34,801 nucleotides of DNA, from the NCBI GenBank assembly GCA_947375085.1, contig CANCEQ010000008.1, forward strand, positions 1 to 34,801, read 5' to 3'. This stretch comes from Flavobacteriales bacterium. Its GTDB lineage: Bacteria; Bacteroidota; Bacteroidia; Flavobacteriales; Crocinitomicaceae. Position 1 is the first letter of the stretch. Every line of letters begins with the position of its first letter. Shown one piece after another: positions 8,397 to 16,034 of this stretch. The translations under genes and the position numbers were made by a program. Below the pieces are notes generated by a model. It saw nothing but the letters and a program-made list of their open reading frames with translations. It did no database searches and was not told the origin of the DNA.

Positions 8397-9071
8397 ATGA
8401 AAAGTAATGAAGTATTGCAAAAAAATGTTCAAGAAGCTTTGAAATGGGAGCCATTATTAAATGCTGCTGAAATTGGTGTAACAGTTGTTGACGGTGTTGT
8501 AACATTAACAGGAATGGTTGATAGTTATGCGAAGAAATTAGAAGCAGAAGATGCTGCTAAAAATGTATTGGGTGTTAAAGCAGTTGTAGAAAACATTAAA
8601 ATTGAATTCGGAAGTACGTGGTACAAAAGCGGAAACGAAATTGCAATTGAAGTGCTAGATGCTTTGAAAGCGAATTGGGAATTACCAAATGATAAAATCA
8701 AAATCAAAATTGAGGATGGATGGGTAACTTTAGAAGGCGAGTTGAGTTGGAATTACCAAAAAGTGGCTGCTAAAGAATCAATCAGAAATTTGATGGGTGT
8801 GAAAGGTGTTACAAATAACATCGTTATTAAAGCTGAATCAAAAGATTCAATTGAGAAAAAAGAAATTGAAAAAGCATTGGCTCGTAATTGGTCTATTAAT
8901 GAACAGGATATTCAAATTTCAGTTGCAAATAATAAAGTGACAATTACAGGTTGTGTAGAGTCTTTTTATCAAAAAAATGAAGCTGAACGTATTGTTTGGA
9001 ATGCTCCAGGTGTTTGCTCTGTAAATAATCAATTGGTGATTGAGTATGCTCATTCATTGGTTCCAAATTAA
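8397..9071 (+). CDS. Three-BON-domain protein
   Basis: The frame is open from 8277, but the first 40 residues look non-native, so the ATG at 8397 (MKSNEVLQKNV) is preferred, giving 224 residues. Three BON domains follow one another at about 1-72, 74-146 and 150-219. Each has the pattern of a helix, a V-V-G-V-TLTG or VTLEGE strand pair, a second helix rich in Ala/Glu, and a G-V-V-N strand. BON domains bind phospholipid membranes or act in osmotic and envelope stress proteins such as OsmY. No signal peptide is visible from this start, so it may be cytoplasmic. It lies six bases before the SHOCT gene, likely one transcript ending at the hairpin near 9340. Confidence 0.87.
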   Translation: MKSNEVLQKNVQEALKWEPLLNAAEIGVTVVDGVVTLTGMVDSYAKKLEAEDAAKNVLGVKAVVENIKIEFGSTWYKSGNEIAIEVLDALKANWELPNDKIKIKIEDGWVTLEGELSWNYQKVAAKESIRNLMGVKGVTNNIVIKAESKDSIEKKEIEKALARNWSINEQDIQISVANNKVTITGCVESFYQKNEAERIVWNAPGVCSVNNQLVIEYAHSLVPN

Positions 9072-9077
9072 TCTAGG

Positions 9078-9293
9078 ATGTATTACGATAATTATCACTT
9101 TGGTGGAATGCATTATGTTTGGTGGTTTCTTTGGATTGTAATGTTGCTATGGATTTTTGTTATTCCGTATGATGTTCCTGGACAAAGAAATAGAAAGGTT
9201 TTACCGCTAGATGTTTTAAGGGAACGTTTAGCAGCAGGTAAAATTACCGATGAGGAATTTCAACACAAGAAAAAATTAATAGACTCAAAATGA
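9078..9293 (+). CDS. Small membrane protein with SHOCT domain
   Basis: This 71-residue protein has one aromatic-rich membrane segment (VWWFLWIVMLLWIFVIP, about 14-30) followed by a C-terminal SHOCT motif. In that motif LDVLRERLAAGKITDEEFQ near 44-62 matches the family's L-x-x-R-x-A-x-G-x-I-x-x-E-E-F pattern. SHOCT is a short oligomerisation motif often found at the C-terminus of small membrane proteins. Translation starts six bases after the BON protein stop, and a strong hairpin terminator follows, so it is the last gene of a two-gene unit. The biochemical role is unknown. Confidence 0.85.
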   Translation: MYYDNYHFGGMHYVWWFLWIVMLLWIFVIPYDVPGQRNRKVLPLDVLRERLAAGKITDEEFQHKKKLIDSK

Positions 9294-9319
9294 ATGGTAA
9301 ACCATTTGATATTTTTTAG

Positions 9320-9351
9320 AAAGGGATTCAATTTAAGTTGAGTCCCTTTTT
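9320..9351 (+). terminator. Rho-independent terminator after the BON-SHOCT unit
   Basis: A 12-bp stem (9320-9331 with 9338-9349, one G-T pair) encloses a 6-base loop and ends in a run of T, 27 bases after the SHOCT stop codon. The A-tract on the left arm means it might also work on the other strand, but no gene enters from the right. Confidence 0.85.
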
Positions 9352-9387
9352 GAGTATAATGTAAATTTAAAAATTAATTAAAAATCT

Positions 9388-10026
9388 ATGTGTTTTTCAG
9401 CTACTGCAAGTTTTGGAGCAGGTATTGTGCTTTCAGTTATAGGAACGCTTTCTATTCTAAAAGTAAAATCTCCTAATCAAATCTTATTTGCAAGTATTCC
9501 ATTTGTTTTTGCAATTCAGCAATTTTCGGAGGGTATTTTATGGGTTTCCTTACCAAATCCAAAATATGAATCTTTGCAAACTATTTCGATGTATGTGTTT
9601 TTAGTGTTTGCTCAAATTTTATGGCCATTGTGGGTTCCGATTTCGATTTATATTCTTAAAAAAGATGAAAAATGGAAACGATTATTACAAGTTTGTATAG
9701 GGCTAGGAGGTATAACTTCCATTTACCTATTTTATGCTTTAGTTTCTTTTCCAGTAAATGCAAAGATCGTTGAACATCATATCGTTTATGTTCAAGATTA
9801 TCCTTTTTCAACCCATTATTATATTGCTACTTTATATGTTTTGGCAACAATTGCACCTACATTTTTATCAAGTGTCAAAAGAATGTGGGGTTTGGGGGTA
9901 TTAATTGCTTTATCGTCGATTATTGCTGCCTTTTTCTATGAAAATTATTTGGTTTCGATTTGGTGTTTCTTTGCTTCGATTATTAGTAGTTCGGTTTATT
10001 TTATTGTGAAAGAAAAAGGGGAGTAA
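9388..10026 (+). CDS. DUF6629 family multi-pass membrane protein
   Basis: This 212-residue protein begins MCFSATASFGAG, the recognisable opening of the DUF6629 family, followed by LFASIPFVFAIQQFSEGILW. I count about six or seven membrane segments, spread along the whole length. Members are uncharacterised integral membrane proteins. The start ATG at 9388 follows an AT-rich stretch with no Shine-Dalgarno, as is normal in Bacteroidota. A terminator separates it from the BON-SHOCT pair, so it should have its own promoter. Function unknown. Confidence 0.75.
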   Translation: MCFSATASFGAGIVLSVIGTLSILKVKSPNQILFASIPFVFAIQQFSEGILWVSLPNPKYESLQTISMYVFLVFAQILWPLWVPISIYILKKDEKWKRLLQVCIGLGGITSIYLFYALVSFPVNAKIVEHHIVYVQDYPFSTHYYIATLYVLATIAPTFLSSVKRMWGLGVLIALSSIIAAFFYENYLVSIWCFFASIISSSVYFIVKEKGE

Positions 10027-10332
10027 TGTTGGATGTTTGATTGTTGATTTTTGATTTTGAATTAATTGTCTAATTTGTTTAAAATCAAATTATTGAATTT
10101 TGAAATCAATTTTTAAAACCATATTTCAATAGCATCCTGCTTTAGCCAAAAACAAATAATCATTTTTTGACAATAGGGAGGAATTTTGGCTAAAGCCAAT
10201 TTACATCCGATAAAATTCAGGAATGGGCTGAAGCCACATTCCTAATGAAATGTATTTGTTTTAAATGAGTTTTAAAAATCCATTTAAAAATTATTTAGAT
10301 TATTATTCAATCCTAAAATCAAACATCCAACA
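10027..10332. repeat. 306-bp non-coding cassette with 16-bp inverted ends and REP-like palindromes
   Basis: The gene-free stretch after the DUF6629 stop has perfect 16-base inverted ends: TGTTGGATGTTTGATT at 10027-10042 and its complement at 10317-10332. Inside are a partial CTTTAGCCAAAA at 10140-10151, the palindrome TTGGCTAAAGCCAA at 10186-10199, and a GGAATG...CATTCC hairpin (10220-10242, one bulged base). The inner palindromes are the same kinds as those around the IS200-like gene at 26 kb. No reading frame of note lies in it. It looks like a small non-autonomous element or REP cluster. Confidence 0.6.
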
Positions 10333-10354
10333 TTAAAAATCCAACATCATTGAA

Positions 10355-10492
10355 ATGTGTGAATTGTGTAACTTATTAAACAAGTTTTACAAGGATAGCT
10401 ATACAAAAGAAGTGCACCTTTGTAGAAATTGCTCACGAATACATAATAAAATTGAAAATTTACATAAAGTATATGGTGAGCACCCGTTGTAA
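10355..10492 (+). CDS. Possible 45-residue CxxC...CxxC small protein
   Basis: A 45-residue frame starts at ATG 10355 and carries Cys2-x-x-Cys5 and Cys23-x-x-Cys26 (CELC and CRNC), spacing that could bind zinc. It begins only 22 bases after the inverted end of the upstream cassette and overlaps the start of the AraC-type gene by 41 bases in another frame. No ribosome-binding site is clear, and a candidate promoter element for the AraC gene lies inside it. I do not recognise a family. It may be a real small protein or leader peptide, or just a chance frame. Confidence 0.3.
   Translation: MCELCNLLNKFYKDSYTKEVHLCRNCSRIHNKIENLHKVYGEHPL
10415..10425 (+). promoter_or_regulatory. Candidate -7 element (CACCTTTGTAG) before the AraC-type gene
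   Basis: CACCTTTGTAG lies 26 bases before the ATG at 10452. The same 11 bases occur at 14151-14161 before the CheB-CheR gene. It differs from the Bacteroidota TAnnTTTG -7 consensus only in the first base. No good TTG element was found at the expected distance upstream, so this is tentative. Confidence 0.3.
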
Positions 10493-11012
10493 AATGGTTG
10501 TGAAAGAGGAGTTGAGAAAACTCGGCTTGCATTTTATCGTTGTTGATTTAGGTGAAGTTGAGATTATGGAAACACTTACATTCGACCAAAGGGAAGAGTT
10601 AAGGGCTGTTTTACTCGAATCGGGATTAGAGTTGATGGACGATAAACGTGCGGTTTTAATTGAGAAAATTAAAAATGTCATCATCGAAGTTGTCCATCAT
10701 TCGGATGAAATTATCAAAGTCAACTTTTCTACCTATTTAAGCGAAAGACTTAATCACGATTATACCTATTTAGCTAACTTATTTTCTGAAGTTCAAGGAA
10801 CTACAATTGAACAGTTTTTAATTTCTCATAAAATTGAACGCATCAAGGAATTGATTATTTACGGTGAATTAAACGTGACTGAAATTGCTTGGAAAATGAA
10901 TTATAGCAGTGTAGCCCATTTGTCGAATCAGTTTAAAAAAATGACTGGACTTTCACCTTCCCATTTCAAGCAGTTAAAAGATAAAAGAAGAAGTCCAATT
11001 GAAGATATTTAA
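10452..11012 (+). CDS. AraC-family regulator with HMA-like N-terminal domain
   Basis: This is a 186-residue transcription factor. The C-terminal half (about 105-178) is a double helix-turn-helix of AraC type: LANLFSEVQGTTIEQFL, HKIERIKELI, LNVTEIAWKMNY and the closing FKKMTGLSPSHF. The N-terminal ~70 residues (IKYMVSTRCKMVVKEELRKL, then VVDLGEVEI) look like a ferredoxin-like beta-alpha-beta-beta fold of the heavy-metal-associated type. Where metal-binding members have CxxC, this one has Ser10-x-x-Cys13, so only one cysteine is left. It lies directly upstream of the hybrid kinase, whose chosen start falls 22 bases after this stop. It probably regulates this signalling locus or a wider stress regulon; the signal is unknown. 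Confidence 0.85.
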   Translation: MKIYIKYMVSTRCKMVVKEELRKLGLHFIVVDLGEVEIMETLTFDQREELRAVLLESGLELMDDKRAVLIEKIKNVIIEVVHHSDEIIKVNFSTYLSERLNHDYTYLANLFSEVQGTTIEQFLISHKIERIKELIIYGELNVTEIAWKMNYSSVAHLSNQFKKMTGLSPSHFKQLKDKRRSPIEDI

Positions 11013-11034
11013 TATTCAACGGAATAGAAATAAA

Positions 11035-13710
11035 ATGGAAAATAAAAAAGATTCTCAATACGCTAGAAATCTGATAGAAGCAAGTTTAGACCCGTTAGTT
11101 ACCATCAGTATAGAGGGTAAAATTACGGATATGAATCAAGCTAAAATAAATATTACTGGAGTTGAAAGAGCTGATTTAATTGGTTCTAATTTCTTTGATT
11201 ATTTTACTGAACCTCAAAAGGCGAGAGAGGTGTATCAAGAGGTTTTTAAAAATGATTCAGTTGCAGATTCTCCTTTAACATTCATACATAAGAACGGAAA
11301 GTTGACAGATGTTTTGTTTAATGGCTCTGTTTACAAAGATAATAAGGGGAATGTATTGGGAGCTGTCGTTGTTGCAAGGGATATTGCTGAACAAAAATGG
11401 GCAACTGAATTACGAATAGCGAATAAGGAATTGGCTTTTCAAAATAATGAAAAAGAGAAAAGGGCAGAAGAATTAAGTATTGCGAACAAAGAATTAGCTT
11501 TTCAAAATAATGAAAAAGAAAAACGAGCAAATGAATTAGGTGTAGCAAATAAAGAATTAGCTTTTCAAAATGATGAAAAAGAAAAGAGAGCAGCTGAATT
11601 GGTTATTGCAAATAAAGAACTGGCTTTTCAGAGTGATGAAAAAGAAAAACGTGCTGCTGAACTGGTAATTGCAAATAAAGAATTGGCATTTCAAAATGAT
11701 GAGAAAGAAAAACGTGCTGCAGAATTAAGAATTGCAAACTACGCAAGAGGTTTGATTGAAGCTAGTCGTGACCCATTGGTTACAATTAGTCCGGAGGGAA
11801 AAATTACAGATACAAACGAAGCTTCTGTTAATATTACTGGAATCAAAAGAGAGAAATTAATCGGCTCCGACTTTTTTGAATATTTCACTGAACCTCAAAT
11901 GGCAAGAGAAGTCTACCAAGAAGTCTTTGCTAAAGGTTCAGTTGCCGATTCTCCTTTGACATTAAGACATAAAGATGGCAAGCTAACAGATGTACTGTTT
12001 AATGGATCTGTTTATAAAGACGATAGAGGAAATGTACTCGGAGTTGTAATTGTAGCAAGAGATGTTACTGACCAAAAAAGAATTGCTACCGAATTAACTG
12101 AAGCGAAAGTATTTGCTGAATTAGCGACCTGTATAGCGGAAGAAGCAAAAGCAAAAGCGGAAAGTGCGACAAGAATTGCTGAAGATGCAGTAAAAGCAAA
12201 GCAACAGTTTTTATCGAATATGAGTCACGAAATTCGTACACCAATGAACGCAATTATTGGTTTTACGAAAGTGGTCTTAAAAACAGAATTGACCGCGAAA
12301 CAAAAAGAATATTTAACCGCCATAAAAATGAGTGGTGATGCGTTAATTGTATTGATTAACGATATTTTAGATTTAGCAAAAGTGGATGCTGGAAAAATGA
12401 CATTTGAACAAACTTCGTTTAAAATGGCTTCTTCAATTTCGGCGATGTTGCACTTATTTGAAACTAAAATTCAGGAAAAGAATTTGGTTTTAGAGAAACA
12501 ATACGATAAACAAATTCCTGAATTTTTAGTGGGAGACCCTGTTCGATTGCATCAAATAATTCTGAATTTAGTTAGCAATGCAGTAAAATTCACAACGAAT
12601 GGAAAAATTACTGTCAGTGTGAATCTGATTGAAGAGGATGAAGAAAAAGCAACCATTGAATTTTCAGTAAAAGATACTGGAATAGGAATTCCAGAGAATA
12701 AAATAGAACGAATTTTTGATAATTTCCAACAAGCTTCAAGTGGTACATCTCGTTTATTTGGAGGGACAGGTTTAGGGTTAGCGATTGTAAAACAATTAGT
12801 TGAACCTCAAGGTGGTAGTATTTCTGTCAAAAGTAAAATAGACGAAGGTTCGACATTTAGTTTTGTTTTAGATTTTCAAAAAACGAAAGAAGCTGCTGAA
12901 CAAGAAAGTGAAATAATTGAGTTAAATAAGGAAGTTAAGAATATCAAAGTTTTAGTTGTTGAAGATATAGCCTTGAATCAATTATTAATGAAAACGTTAC
13001 TGGATGATTTCGGATTTGAAAGAGATATTGCTGATAACGGGAGAATTGCCATTGAAAAATTGAAAACTAAAACGTATGATGTGATTTTGATGGACTTACA
13101 AATGCCTGAAATGAATGGATTTGAAGCGACAGAATACATTCGAAATGTGCTGAAATTATCGATTCCAATTATTGCTTTAACTGCCGACGTTACAACGGTT
13201 GATTTAGCGAAATGTAAAGCGGTCGGAATGAATGATTACATCGCAAAACCAGTAGACGAGCGTGTATTGTTCAGTAAGATTTTAGGAATCGTTAAAAAGC
13301 CTGTTGTATCCGTTTTAAATAAAAATGTTGAAATTGAGGGAGATATCATTCTGAAATGTACTGATTTAGATTTTTTAAATCATCGAACAAAGTCAGACCC
13401 AACAATGATGATGGAAATGTTAGCACTTTATTTAGAACAAACTCCACCGTTGATAAAAGCAATGAAAACCAGTTTTGAAAATAAAGATTGGAATGCTTTG
13501 CATTCGAGTGTCCATAAAATGATTCCTTCTTTTTCAATCGTTGGAATCAATGTGAACTTTGAGAATATGGCTAAAAAAGTATTGGAATATGCTCGTTTTC
13601 AAAAAGAAGTAAACGGAATTACTGAAATGATTTCTCAATTGGAAGTGATTTGTAATCAAGCTTGTAGTGAGTTAGAAGAAGAATTTAAAAGAATTAAAAA
13701 TGCAAAATAG
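11035..13710 (+). CDS. Hybrid histidine kinase: PAS, coiled coil, PAS, HisKA, HATPase, REC, Hpt
   Basis: An upstream ATG at 10999 overlaps the AraC gene; MENKKDSQYARN at 11035 is preferred, giving 891 residues. Two closely similar PAS domains (about 10-118 and 236-350) flank five 21-residue coiled-coil repeats. The kinase core has NMSHEIRTP (His398), HQIILNLVSNAVKF, DTGIGIP and GGTGLGLAI. The receiver has Glu643/Asp644, phospho-acceptor Asp687 in LMDLQMPEMNG, a Thr in LTAD and Lys738. A C-terminal Hpt domain carries His827 (SSVHK). No membrane segment is seen, so it should sense a cytoplasmic signal. The whole four-step phosphorelay chain is within one protein. It overlaps the next response regulator by 11 bases. 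Confidence 0.9.
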   Translation: MENKKDSQYARNLIEASLDPLVTISIEGKITDMNQAKINITGVERADLIGSNFFDYFTEPQKAREVYQEVFKNDSVADSPLTFIHKNGKLTDVLFNGSVYKDNKGNVLGAVVVARDIAEQKWATELRIANKELAFQNNEKEKRAEELSIANKELAFQNNEKEKRANELGVANKELAFQNDEKEKRAAELVIANKELAFQSDEKEKRAAELVIANKELAFQNDEKEKRAAELRIANYARGLIEASRDPLVTISPEGKITDTNEASVNITGIKREKLIGSDFFEYFTEPQMAREVYQEVFAKGSVADSPLTLRHKDGKLTDVLFNGSVYKDDRGNVLGVVIVARDVTDQKRIATELTEAKVFAELATCIAEEAKAKAESATRIAEDAVKAKQQFLSNMSHEIRTPMNAIIGFTKVVLKTELTAKQKEYLTAIKMSGDALIVLINDILDLAKVDAGKMTFEQTSFKMASSISAMLHLFETKIQEKNLVLEKQYDKQIPEFLVGDPVRLHQIILNLVSNAVKFTTNGKITVSVNLIEEDEEKATIEFSVKDTGIGIPENKIERIFDNFQQASSGTSRLFGGTGLGLAIVKQLVEPQGGSISVKSKIDEGSTFSFVLDFQKTKEAAEQESEIIELNKEVKNIKVLVVEDIALNQLLMKTLLDDFGFERDIADNGRIAIEKLKTKTYDVILMDLQMPEMNGFEATEYIRNVLKLSIPIIALTADVTTVDLAKCKAVGMNDYIAKPVDERVLFSKILGIVKKPVVSVLNKNVEIEGDIILKCTDLDFLNHRTKSDPTMMMEMLALYLEQTPPLIKAMKTSFENKDWNALHSSVHKMIPSFSIVGINVNFENMAKKVLEYARFQKEVNGITEMISQLEVICNQACSELEEEFKRIKNAK
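11407..11739 (+). repeat. Five 63-bp tandem repeats encoding a heptad coiled coil
   Basis: Five in-frame units of 63 bases (11407-11721) plus 18 bases of a sixth encode the 21-residue pattern ELxIANKELAFQNxEKEKRAx. Twenty-one residues are exactly three heptads, so unit gain or loss would keep the helix in register. The repeats link two near-duplicate PAS domains. Confidence 0.9.
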
Positions 13711-14137
13711 CGAAAATAAAATCAATCTATTTTTAGTAGATGATGATGCCGTTTTTTTAAAATCAATGGCAATAGAGTTTGGTTTAGAAACTGAATATAA
13801 TGTTACAACGTTTGCAACTGGTGAATTGTGTCTGCAAAATTTAGATAAAAATCCGACGGTTATTATTTTAGATTATCAGTTGGACGGAATCAATAAAAAT
13901 GCAATGAATGGAATTCAAACCTTGGATAAAATTAAAGAGTTTAATCCGAATATTCCAGTTGTAATGCTTTCTTCTCAAGATAAAATTGAGGTTGCCGTAA
14001 GTTGTATGCATCACAAAGCATTTGATTACGTAGTTAAAAGTGAAACCGCTTTTGTTCGAATTCAAAAGATAATCATCGCCATTTTACAGTATCAAAAGAT
14101 GGAAAAAGAATTGAATTGGTATATGAATAGGATGTGA
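13700..14137 (+). CDS. Single-domain response regulator
   Basis: This 145-residue protein consists of one receiver domain: LVDDDAVF at 12-19 supplies the acidic pocket, Asp58 in IILDYQLDG is the phospho-acceptor, SSQ at 91-93 the switch residue and Lys113 in VVKSE the conserved lysine. A short C-terminal helix follows with no DNA-binding domain. It overlaps the end of the hybrid kinase gene by 11 bases, so the two should be translated together. It could serve as a diffusible phosphate carrier between the kinase Hpt domains or control a partner by protein contact. Confidence 0.9.
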   Translation: MQNSENKINLFLVDDDAVFLKSMAIEFGLETEYNVTTFATGELCLQNLDKNPTVIILDYQLDGINKNAMNGIQTLDKIKEFNPNIPVVMLSSQDKIEVAVSCMHHKAFDYVVKSETAFVRIQKIIIAILQYQKMEKELNWYMNRM

Positions 14138-14150
14138 GTTATATTAGAAC

Positions 14151-14161
14151 CACCTTTGTAG
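14151..14161 (+). promoter_or_regulatory. Candidate -7 element (CACCTTTGTAG) before the CheB-CheR gene
   Basis: The same 11 bases as at 10415-10425 lie here, 64 bases before the ATG at 14226. The 88-base gap between the response regulator and the CheB-CheR gene may therefore hold a separate promoter. No clear -33 TTG was found. Confidence 0.3.
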
Positions 14162-14225
14162 TCGTTCGAGGTAAATCGAAAATCTCTTTCAATTCTAAAC
14201 GTATTCCTGAAATACAACCAACACT

Positions 14226-15992
14226 ATGAATAGAAAGAAAATCAAAGCAGAATCTAATTTTCGTATTGTTGCTATCGGTGCTTCATTAGGTGGGTTAGAA
14301 GCAATCACTGAATTATTGAAAAATATGCCTTCCAATACAGGGATGGCTTTTATCATTGTACAACATTTAAGTCCGAATCATAAAAGTTTTTTGACTTCCA
14401 TTTTATCCAAAATTACTGAAATGAAAGTTCAGGAAATTGAGAATATGGAAGAGATGGAGCCGAACAATGTGTATGTAATTCCAAATGATAAAATAATTGA
14501 AGTTACGGATGGTCATATTAAATTATTACCACGACCAAGTAATAGTTCAATCGTTTCGATAGATGTACTTTTTTCGTCTCTTGCATTAACTCATTCTAAA
14601 GATGTTATTGGTGTTATCCTGTCAGGAAATGCAAAGGACGGAACAGATGGAATAAAAGAAATTAAAAAGGCGGGAGGAATAACTTTTGCACAAGATGATT
14701 CAGCTCAGGCGAAGAGTATGCCTAATTCAGCAATTAATTCTGGGTCAGTAGATTATGTTTTATCTCCAGAAAAAATAGCGCAAGAAATAACTTATCTATG
14801 TCAAAACGATTTTATAGAACGTTTTGAAAATGAGGAGGATGTTGTTTTCAATGAAGAGAATCAAAATGATTTGAATACCATTTTTGAACTTTTATTGAAA
14901 GAAACGGGAGTTGATTTTAGTCATTACAAACTACCAACAATAAAGAGAAGAATCAATCATAAATTACAACAATGTTCTCTAAAGACAATTCACGAATATG
15001 TTGAATTTCTTCAGAAAAACAGTTTAGAAGTTGTTGAACTTTATCAAGAATTACTGATTAATGTAACAAGCTTTTTTAGAGATCCAGAAGCATTTGACTA
15101 TCTAAAAACAATTGTCTTAACCAATTTATTAAAAAGTAAAACTGTAGAAGACACATTGCGTATTTGGATTCCAGCTTGCTCAACAGGTGAAGAAGCCTAT
15201 TCCATTGCAATGATGATTGCTGAAATTCAAGATGCTAAAAAATATAAAATTCCAGTTCAAATATTTGCAACAGATTTAAGTGAAAATGCAATTAGAATTG
15301 CTCGTTTAGGTGAATATTCACTATCAGATATTAAAGATATTTCACCAAAATACATCAATCGATTTTTCATCAAAAAAGGAGATAAATATTGTATAGTGAA
15401 AGAGTTGCGCGAAATGTGTGTATTTGCTCCTCATAATATTTTAAGAGACCCACCTTTTTCTAGAATGGACTTTGTAAGTTGTTGTAATTTATTGATTTAC
15501 TTCGATACATCTGCACAAAAAAAAGTATTTACAACGTTGCATTTTGCCTTGAATGAAGGTGGTTATCTAATGTTAGGGAAAGCTGAAACAATTGGAACAT
15601 CTTCACCATTTTTTAAGCGAATTAACGATAAGTTCAAGATATATATTAAAAAGAAAAATACAGGCTTACGAAAAATTCTAGAATTAACTCCACGCTTTCC
15701 GAGAACGAATATGTCAACTAAAAAAAACAATCCTATTTCTAAAAACAGTTCGGTAAATCCAATTGGAATTGAAAGTGCAATAGATTCGGTTCTTCTTGCC
15801 AATTATATGCCTGCTTGCGCAGTAGTGAGTAAGGATATGGAAATCTTACAATTCCGAGGTCCAATTTCATTGTTTTTAGAACATCAATCCGGAAAAGCCA
15901 GTTTGAATATTTTGAAAATGGCACATCCTGAATTTGCTTTTGAACTTCGAAATGCGATTTTAAAATCGATAGAATCGAAAGAAACGATATAG
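14226..15992 (+). CDS. CheB methylesterase-CheR methyltransferase fusion, front part of a split kinase gene
   Basis: This 588-residue part contains a CheB domain (about 10-190; Ser20 in GASLGG, His47 in VQHLSP, Asp138 in SGNAKDGTDG) and a CheR domain (about 210-485). The CheR part shows TSFFRDPEAF, the SAM-binding IWIPACSTGEEAYS, FATDLSENAI and LRDPPFSRMDFVSCCNLLIY. In larger relatives this is followed by a coiled coil and a sensor kinase. Here the frame closes at TAG (15990-15992), yet the same frame continues without another stop to the kinase that starts at 16035. No chemotaxis receptors are visible nearby. CheB-CheR fusions of this sort likely modulate signalling rather than classical chemotaxis. 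Whether this half is stable alone is unknown. Confidence 0.88.
   Translation: MNRKKIKAESNFRIVAIGASLGGLEAITELLKNMPSNTGMAFIIVQHLSPNHKSFLTSILSKITEMKVQEIENMEEMEPNNVYVIPNDKIIEVTDGHIKLLPRPSNSSIVSIDVLFSSLALTHSKDVIGVILSGNAKDGTDGIKEIKKAGGITFAQDDSAQAKSMPNSAINSGSVDYVLSPEKIAQEITYLCQNDFIERFENEEDVVFNEENQNDLNTIFELLLKETGVDFSHYKLPTIKRRINHKLQQCSLKTIHEYVEFLQKNSLEVVELYQELLINVTSFFRDPEAFDYLKTIVLTNLLKSKTVEDTLRIWIPACSTGEEAYSIAMMIAEIQDAKKYKIPVQIFATDLSENAIRIARLGEYSLSDIKDISPKYINRFFIKKGDKYCIVKELREMCVFAPHNILRDPPFSRMDFVSCCNLLIYFDTSAQKKVFTTLHFALNEGGYLMLGKAETIGTSSPFFKRINDKFKIYIKKKNTGLRKILELTPRFPRTNMSTKKNNPISKNSSVNPIGIESAIDSVLLANYMPACAVVSKDMEILQFRGPISLFLEHQSGKASLNILKMAHPEFAFELRNAILKSIESKETI
15990..15992 (+). other. In-frame TAG that splits a CheB-CheR-PAS-kinase gene
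   Basis: The CheB-CheR frame (14226) and the kinase frame (16035) are in the same phase. From 15993 to 16034 there are 14 sense codons (KTGIEIKIDSELRI) and no other stop. One base change, for example from CAG or AAG, would explain it. The joined product would be about 1510 residues, an architecture common in this phylum. Confidence 0.85.
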
Positions 15993-16034
15993 AAAACCGG
16001 AATTGAAATTAAAATCGATTCTGAATTAAGGATA

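Noticed and set aside
15990..15992. TAG decoded as pyrrolysine
   Set aside because: No pyrrolysine system is expected in this phylum and nothing in the window supports one.
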